Notes under the pieces: generated by a model | Database searches by the model: none | What the model was told of the DNA's origin: nothing | What the model saw: the letters and a program-made list of their open reading frames with translations, nothing else | Shown here: positions 58,190 through 64,000 of the stretch, piece by piece | Layout of the letters: each line of letters starts with the position of its first letter | How positions within the stretch are numbered: position 1 is the stretch's first letter | Origin: Ananas comosus | Lineage: Eukaryota > Streptophyta > Magnoliopsida > Poales > Bromeliaceae | Length of the DNA: 64,000 nt | Direction of reading: 5' to 3' | Assembly (NCBI RefSeq): GCF_001540865.1 | Contig: NC_033632.1 | Span: forward strand, 6,636,141-6,700,140 | Position numbers and translations under genes: made by a program

Positions 58190-58420
58190 TGATCTATCGT
58201 TGGAGAGCAGAAGCGGAAGCGGAAGCGGAAAGAGCGACGAGGAGGGTTCTGATTTCTGAAGAGCGAAGAACCGATCTTCGATGCGGCCGTGGGGGCTCGA
58301 TGGCGTTCGGGCGAGCGGCTGGAAGAGAAGAGGGGCAGGGAAAGGGATGGGTGCTGGGGCTCGGTGGCAGCGCCGCAGGGGTGAGAAGAAAAAAACTTTT
58401 TGACGAGCAGATTCTTTTTT
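58190..58420. other. GC-rich patch, possible exon or leader remnant
   Basis: GC-rich with GAAGCGGAAGCGGAAGCGGA tandem hexamers. Both strands are open, and the minus-strand frame is continuous with the LINE 3' end, so that fused frame is not a real gene. It could be a leader exon of a host gene; nothing confirms it. Confidence 0.3.
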
Positions 58421-58473
58421 TTTTTTTTTTGGGAGGCCGGGGCGAAGGTTACGGAGTCGAACGAGTAATAAAG

Positions 58474-58576
58474 ATTTTTTTTTAGAAAAGGTAGCATGCT
58501 ACCCGCTTCATTCATTGGACTGATAATTAGCCTACAAATGTGGGGCAGCCAGGCCCGCGAGAACAGGAAAGCCTAG

Positions 58577-58614
<38 letters not shown>

Positions 58615-61600
58615 TGAGTCTGAGCACTACGAACAAGGAGGGAATCTCACTCCTTTCACTAGAAGCTTCAGTCTGAGCACCGCTAACTCAGGGCTGGGGG
58701 CAGTGTTCCTAAACAGGTGTGTCGTTCTGACCTTCCATATAACCCACCAGCACAGCCTACTAGCACAATAAGTCTAGTTCGCTTTCATTAGGCGATCCCA
58801 TCTGCCATACCACCTATCCATACAAGATTCACGTCGTCCCCCAGGTCGTGAGACCGAACATCGTCCACCCGACACAAGATAAACTTACCGAACACGCATT
58901 GGGTAAATAGTGTTCACTGACCCTCGTCTGAGCGCGCATAGTATAGAGATAGGGTCATCCAACCATCACCTCTTAACTAGTTTATCACGTGTGAGCAACC
59001 TTTTCTGAGCACAAAACCAGCTAAACACTTTTACCTTCAGTGGGAATTTTGAGATTCCAAATGTTGGAGGCACTGCGTCTCTTGTCCACCATCCGTAAGT
59101 GCCAAATAAGTCGATTTTAACGTAAAGTGTCCATCCGAATTCCACCGCCATTGGATCATGTTCGATTGAGTTGTCGACGGAGAAGCGAGCTAACCCTTTC
59201 TTCTAGCTCCGAGAGGCATGGTATCTGCCCTTGCAATGTCTAATGTCGATCCCAAGATCTTTGATCCAATTCCAGTACCCTCTGTAATGCAATCCTAACT
59301 CTAACATTTTCCCCCCTGCCATAAGATAAGCTTCCGGACAATTAGGTTCAACGTTTTCTCCCTACATCATCGGTCCAGCCAGAAATCGATGGTACTCCCG
59401 TCTCCAGTTTATAGCCGCACCCAACTGAAGATAGCCTTGGTACCAGAATACCCCTTCCACATTTTGAAAACGGTCGAAGAATCTACCTTCCCTCAGAGGT
59501 ACTCTTCGACGATAATACAGTTCCCGTATTAACTTATTCCACAGAAGGTTAGGAGCTGTGTGGAATTTCCACCACCATTTAGTCAGCAATGCTTGGTTCA
59601 TGAGTGCGACGTCCAGGATACCTAGACTGCCTTCCCTTCTTGGTCTTGCAAACATTTTCCCAGGCCACTAAGCATCCCTTGTCGGGTGTTTACGCCCGCG
59701 TTCCAAAAAAATCCCTTCTTAATGCTTCAATACGTTTAATCACCCACGAGGGAGCCTTGAACACCGATAGAAAATATAGAGGAAGGTTGGTGAGACGCGT
59801 TAACCAGAATAAGTCTGCCCCTCTAGACAGAAGTTTGGCTTGCCAACCCCCTACCCTATACTGCAGCTTTGGATGACCTCCTCAAATCTCCTTGGATGGT
59901 TTGGGAGAGAGAGGTAATCCCAAATACTTAGTCGGAAGAGTGCCACTTTACACTTTAGGATGTTTACTAGTTAGTCCCCTTACTGACCTCGTCCCGTCGA
60001 GGTAGTAGAGCTCCGATTTCTCCTGTTGATTTCATGCCCGAAGCCCATTCGAAAAGCCGCCATACAGACCTGAGATTTTTCAAATACTGCTTCGCGCCTC
60101 GCAGAAGAAGAAGAGGTGTCGTCTGCGAACTGAATGAGGGTGACCTTACTTGCCTCAGAAGGACGATCCCTTTGATAGGTTGTTAGAAATTGCCTCCTTG
60201 GTCAAATCGAGCCAGGCACTTTTGCCACATAAGAAAAGAAGGGCGACGCGGATCCCCCTGCCTTACGCCTCTCTTCGTCTTAATCCATCTGGTCGGCTCC
60301 CCGTTCACAAGTATTGCTACTTTCACATAACACAGCGCACGATTCGATCGCAGCAGCACCACCTGTCACTAAAACCCACCACCGTAACGCTTGAAAAGAA
60401 TGGCAGTGAATCTTTGTCGTACGCCTTTTCAAAGTCTACCTTAACCCCTACTCCGTCTACAGCTCTTTTACTACCCATCAATAAGTTTCGAAATGGCTAC
60501 ATCTGCGTCAGTAAATATTTTTTTTCCTTCAGAAACGCAGATTGATGTTAGGATATCAGGCCTTCATCACCTGTTGTAGTCTATTCGCACAAACCTTAGA
60601 CAGGATTTTTTGGATCCCATTCAGCAAGCTTATTGGACGAAAATGCGATTGGCTGTGTCGCCCCTTCCTTTTGGGGATCAAGCAAATAAAGGCGTAATCG
60701 AATGGGGCCGAGGAGTGCCTGCCCTTAAACATCTACTGGAACACAATAAAGATGTCCTCCCAAAACATTTGATAGAATTTCATTGAAAATCCATCCGGGC
60801 CTAGCCGCTTATCACTCCTAGTTGAAAAACTGCTAGTCTGATTTCCTCTAGGCTGAATGGTTCAGATAACTGCGCTAGATTGGGAGCGTCGATGCGATTG
60901 GACCAAAATAACGTGGCCAATCTCCAAAAGAAGTAGGGGTCGGCTCCTCAGGAGTAAAGAGAGGCCTTGAAGAAATGATAAAATACTTTGTTTCTCTCCT
61001 AGACTGATGACTAGCACGTTATCACTGGTAGAGCCAATCCAGTTAGCTCTAGCGTCTACGTTAAGTCTACTGAATGGAAGAAACCTCGTGTTACCATCTC
61101 CTCCCGCAACCCAGTGCTGTTTAGCCCAAGATCTCCAGAGTGAGCCTTCGTGTTTAAGGCTTCGTCGTTTAAGACCTTCTCTCAGCTTATCCTTTAGTTC
61201 CAATTCCTAGATCTTAGTATCTTGCGATAGATCGCCTTGCTCCTTCGCTATGTTGACTTTCTGAATTTCGTCCATAAGCTGATTCTAACTCTTCTAACAC
61301 TGTAATAACTCATTTAGCACACCACTCCTTGATACAATCGGCAGTGTCGAAGTTGCCTGTGAAAGTTAAACCGCCGACTTGTTCAGATTACCCTGCGAAC
61401 CGCTCCCCCACCAAACAGGAAGTTTAGACGAGACCCTCATGGTTAGCCCAAGCTTCCTCAACCGAAAGATCTTGCTTTTTGGCCCTGGTGCAGTTCTCCG
61501 GCGGTTAGTAGTATAGGCAATGGTGCAGACATGATTCTCGGGTAATGCTTCAACTCTCAGAGAGGGAAATCCTGTCCTATTCGGTTGAGACTAAAAAGCG

Positions 61601-61866
61601 TCAAGTCTCGCAAATGTTGGGATTCGCTTGAAGGTGCGTAAGATTGGTTAGCCATAGGTGGATGATCAGGCAAGCCCATTAATCAGTTTATTGACAATTC
61701 AGTGGCCTGATCTCCAAGCTTTCCCTCCGTCATCTTGGCCCTCTAGTACAGTTAAAATCTACCAAGATGATCCACTTGCCCACACAATGTTCCTGGAGTG
61801 AGCCAATTTCACAAAGAAATCTTTTCTTACCATCCTAGAGAGGCGGGACCATAGACTTCGCTAAGG
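58474..61866 (-). mobile_element. LINE (L1-type non-LTR retrotransposon), degenerate
   Basis: Minus-strand pieces follow plant LINE order. Endonuclease: SEVYGPASL near 61840 and GKWIILVDFN near 61750. Linker: LWRSWAKQHWVAGGDGNT near 61100. RT: GPDGFSMKFYQMFWEDIF near 60780, FICLIPKRKG near 60670, RPISLLNGIQKILSK near 60600, and catalytic QFADDT at 60115-60129. RT C-terminal region: EGSLGILD and ALLTKWWWKF near 59600. Zinc-finger-like RVT tail: FPLKVKVFSWF near 59030. The 3' end CATGCTACC, then TTTTCT and an A run (T run 58474-58482 on the plus strand), is typical of these LINEs. Many frameshifts and stops. The 5' end is lost at the gap. Confidence 0.88.
58577..58612. repeat. Long A homopolymer within the LINE 3' region
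   Basis: About 34 A on the plus strand, which is T in LINE sense, so it is not the LINE's poly(A) tail. It may be an expanded T run of the LINE 3' UTR. Confidence 0.7.
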
Positions 61867-61891
61867 NNNNNNNNNNNNNNNNNNNNNNNNN
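61867..61891. other. Assembly gap, 25 N
   Basis: A fixed-length gap between the broken 5' part of the LINE and the second copy of the 4.4-kb LTR's 3' part. Confidence 1.
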
Positions 61892-63311
61892 AGAGAGAGA
61901 TGTGAGAGGTCGGACGGAGGGACGAACCGGCGGCGGAGGCCGAGGTAAGGCGGTGCACCCCTCGTGGCGCGCGAAACGTGGAAGCCGAGCGGCCAACCTC
62001 GCCCGCACAGGTCTGGGCGGCCGCAGGTTGTCCCAGCGGCGGCCGGCGGCGCGCGGGACGGCGGGGGAACGAGCCGGCCGGGTTGCCGGAGGTTGCCGGG
62101 GCCGACAGAGGGCGGCGCGGCGCGAGGGAGGCGTCGGCGCTCGGGGATACCGAGATCACCCAGGCTCGGCCTGGGTGACGCAGGTGGGCCGCGAGCCTGG
62201 ACGGCGGCCGGCGGCGACGCGGGACGACGGGGACGGCGGGAAGGGCGCCGGAGCTTGGTCTCGGCCTGGGGAGATGGTGCTCGGCTTTGACGTTCCCCGA
62301 GCACAACGATCGAAGACGCGGCTTGTCCGGGCTAGAGGGGAATCGAGAGACGACCCGGGGTGCCTTTTCGGCGGCGGAGCTGCTCGTCGGGGCCGGGTGT
62401 GCGCACTGATTGGCGGGAGGAGTGGGGCGGCTAGGGTTAGTCAGGTGATTATGGCAGCCAAAAGAATAATGGCGAAACCCTAGATGCCCGATTTATGCCA
62501 ATTGTCACTTTGCGAGAACCCTCCAAAGTCTATTATTTACAATCCAGCCCCCTGCCGCAGTGAATAGCACACAAGACGCTCCACATTCGATATCACGTGA
62601 AATGACACATAAAATATAGGGTCTTTCCGCGATTTATCCGTTTAGCCGCTTTGACCCCTCAGCGAACATTTGCAATATCCGGCAATCCGTTCATCGGATT
62701 TCCGAACGGATCGCACCATCGCGTTCAGCACAACGAGGGCATCCAAACTACCATCTTGTTTCGTCAGATTTGGTCACGGATTCGCGACGGAACCCATCCG
62801 CTCTCTAATTAATCCGTATATCGCACATATACCCAAGCATAAACTCTAAAACCTTTAATTCAAATTCAAATTTGAATTCCCTACCACCAGTAGGTATCAG
62901 AAACAACTCTCACCTAACCCCAGGTCACAAGCACAGAGCACGCGGAGCTTTAAAACGCACGAATAGCAAAGAGCGGGAACCCTCTTTTTGATAAAATTCC
63001 TTTTTCTCGATAACCGTGCATCAGAATCCGATTCTGTCAGCGCCAATGGTTCCAGTATAGTCGAGAGGTTCGAAACGAGCTATTGGACCACTATGTTCGG
63101 AGGTCTGTACGCGCCAGAGGCCAAGTTTGCTTCGTGGCTTCTCCGGAAAACCGGAGTTACTATTCACTTAAGTCGAACTTCCGGGTCTCATAACTTCTCC
63201 ACTTTAGCTCGGTTTTGCCTGAAATTTGACGTGTGCTTATGTAATTAAATTACACACATAAACATCGTCAACAGAGAGTCTAATTGCACTGTCAAAATCT
63301 CAGTCCTTACA
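61892..63311 (-). repeat. Second copy of the terminal 1.4 kb of the 4.4-kb LTR
   Basis: Matches 55735-57134 throughout, ending with the same CAGTCCTTACA and followed by the same GTGGT and MITE half. Differences are mostly one-base indels in G, C, T or A runs. It starts abruptly after the gap. Confidence 0.9.
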
Positions 63312-63424
63312 GTGGTTGATTTAATAGTATAATCTAACGGGTGGAAATGATCAAAGGGTAGATCTAACGGTAGAAACTCAATAGTACCACAGGCTTGGTA
63401 CTATCGATAGTATAGTAGCCGAAA

Positions 63425-63455
<31 letters not shown>

Positions 63456-64000
63456 TAGTATATATTATTTTTTACTAATAAATGGACTGGTATGTTCTTC
63501 AAGAAACTTGACATATCAAGGATTAATATGTGAATGACAAGCATGCATTTGTTTCACTGCATTATTATTTCCTAGAAATAGTGAGAAAAAAGGTTTTCCA
63601 ATCATCTAAAGATGAGATTTGTAGTTCTTGATTAATAAAAATTGTTTACTAAGAACTTCGTAGGAATGGAGAGGTTCCCTATACTGATCCCACTTGGGAG
63701 CTTGACACAATCTAAGACAAATGTTAGGAGCAGAAAATCTTAAAGTTAGACATCTTCAAACCCTAATTCCTCAGGTCTTCTCATTTTATAGTGAGGTACA
63801 TATATAATAACATGTAAATGTAAGATGATTTCTCTCTTTTTAGATATGTTTTGCAGATTCTTTTTCTGTAATCATATTATCAACAATGTTTGTATATTCT
63901 TATCGAAGAATGAAAACTCAAATCTGTATCTCCATATTGCTATTTCTCCAAAATCATCGGAAATTCACAGTATTGCCAGTTAACACCCATGTTTTTTAGC
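63312..64000. repeat. Second copy of the MITE right half and its flank
   Basis: 63317-63421 is the right half of MITE family M (copy e), and 63422-64000 repeats 57244-57820. There is no gene. The window ends inside this copy. Confidence 0.88.

Noticed and set aside
58186..58515. Minus-strand ORF of 109 codons
   Set aside because: It starts within the LINE 3' end and crosses its A tail into a GC-rich patch, so it is a chimera of unrelated sequence.

Overview
The window is nuclear DNA of a flowering plant, most likely a monocot. The evidence is spliced plant genes with GT-AG introns, an APETALA2-like gene, plant-type LTR retrotransposons primed by initiator-Met tRNA, a Cassandra-like element carrying a 5S rRNA-like segment, a plant LINE, many MITEs in (TA)n tracts, and high AT content. 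A Ty3/gypsy element of the Tekay/Del type and GC-rich retrotransposon leaders would fit a commelinid such as pineapple, but the sequence alone does not settle the species. No bacterial or viral operon is present, and I found no undescribed multi-gene system.

Layout. 1-5.3 kb: a minus-strand AP2-like transcription factor gene (2.6-4.9 kb) with several lesions, a second indel-riddled copy of its first exons (0.2-1.5 kb), and a Cassandra-like LTR between them. 7.3-16.1 kb: a small Cassandra-like solo LTR, a fragment of a small membrane-protein gene, and a complete but dead Ty3/gypsy element (7849-16067) with 1545-bp LTRs. 16-29 kb: AT-rich, gene-poor DNA with MITEs, two tandem duplications and degenerate copies of an unrecognised small membrane-protein family. 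29.2-32.4 kb: the one clearly intact gene, a five-exon class I glutamine amidotransferase-like gene on the minus strand. 34-41 kb: two solo LTRs with perfect 5-bp target duplications, MITEs and a long TTTAAA-type tract. 41.7-47.7 kb: a hAT-like element in a region with two gaps, near-identical direct copies and inverted arms. 49 kb: the best-preserved member of the small membrane family. 49.5-52.4 kb: a 1.1-kb element with 9-bp target duplication. 52.6-57.2 kb: a MITE split by a 4.4-kb solo LTR. 58.5-61.9 kb: a degenerate LINE on the minus strand. 61.9-64 kb: a near-copy of 55.7-57.8 kb.

Function. Only the glutamine amidotransferase-like gene looks able to make a full protein. The AP2-like gene would be a floral or spikelet development regulator, but as read its second AP2 domain and N-terminus are frameshifted and its 3' end is missing. 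The rest is transposable-element sediment. Several duplicated blocks differ mainly by single-base indels and adjoin N gaps, so part of the apparent novelty is probably assembly artefact.
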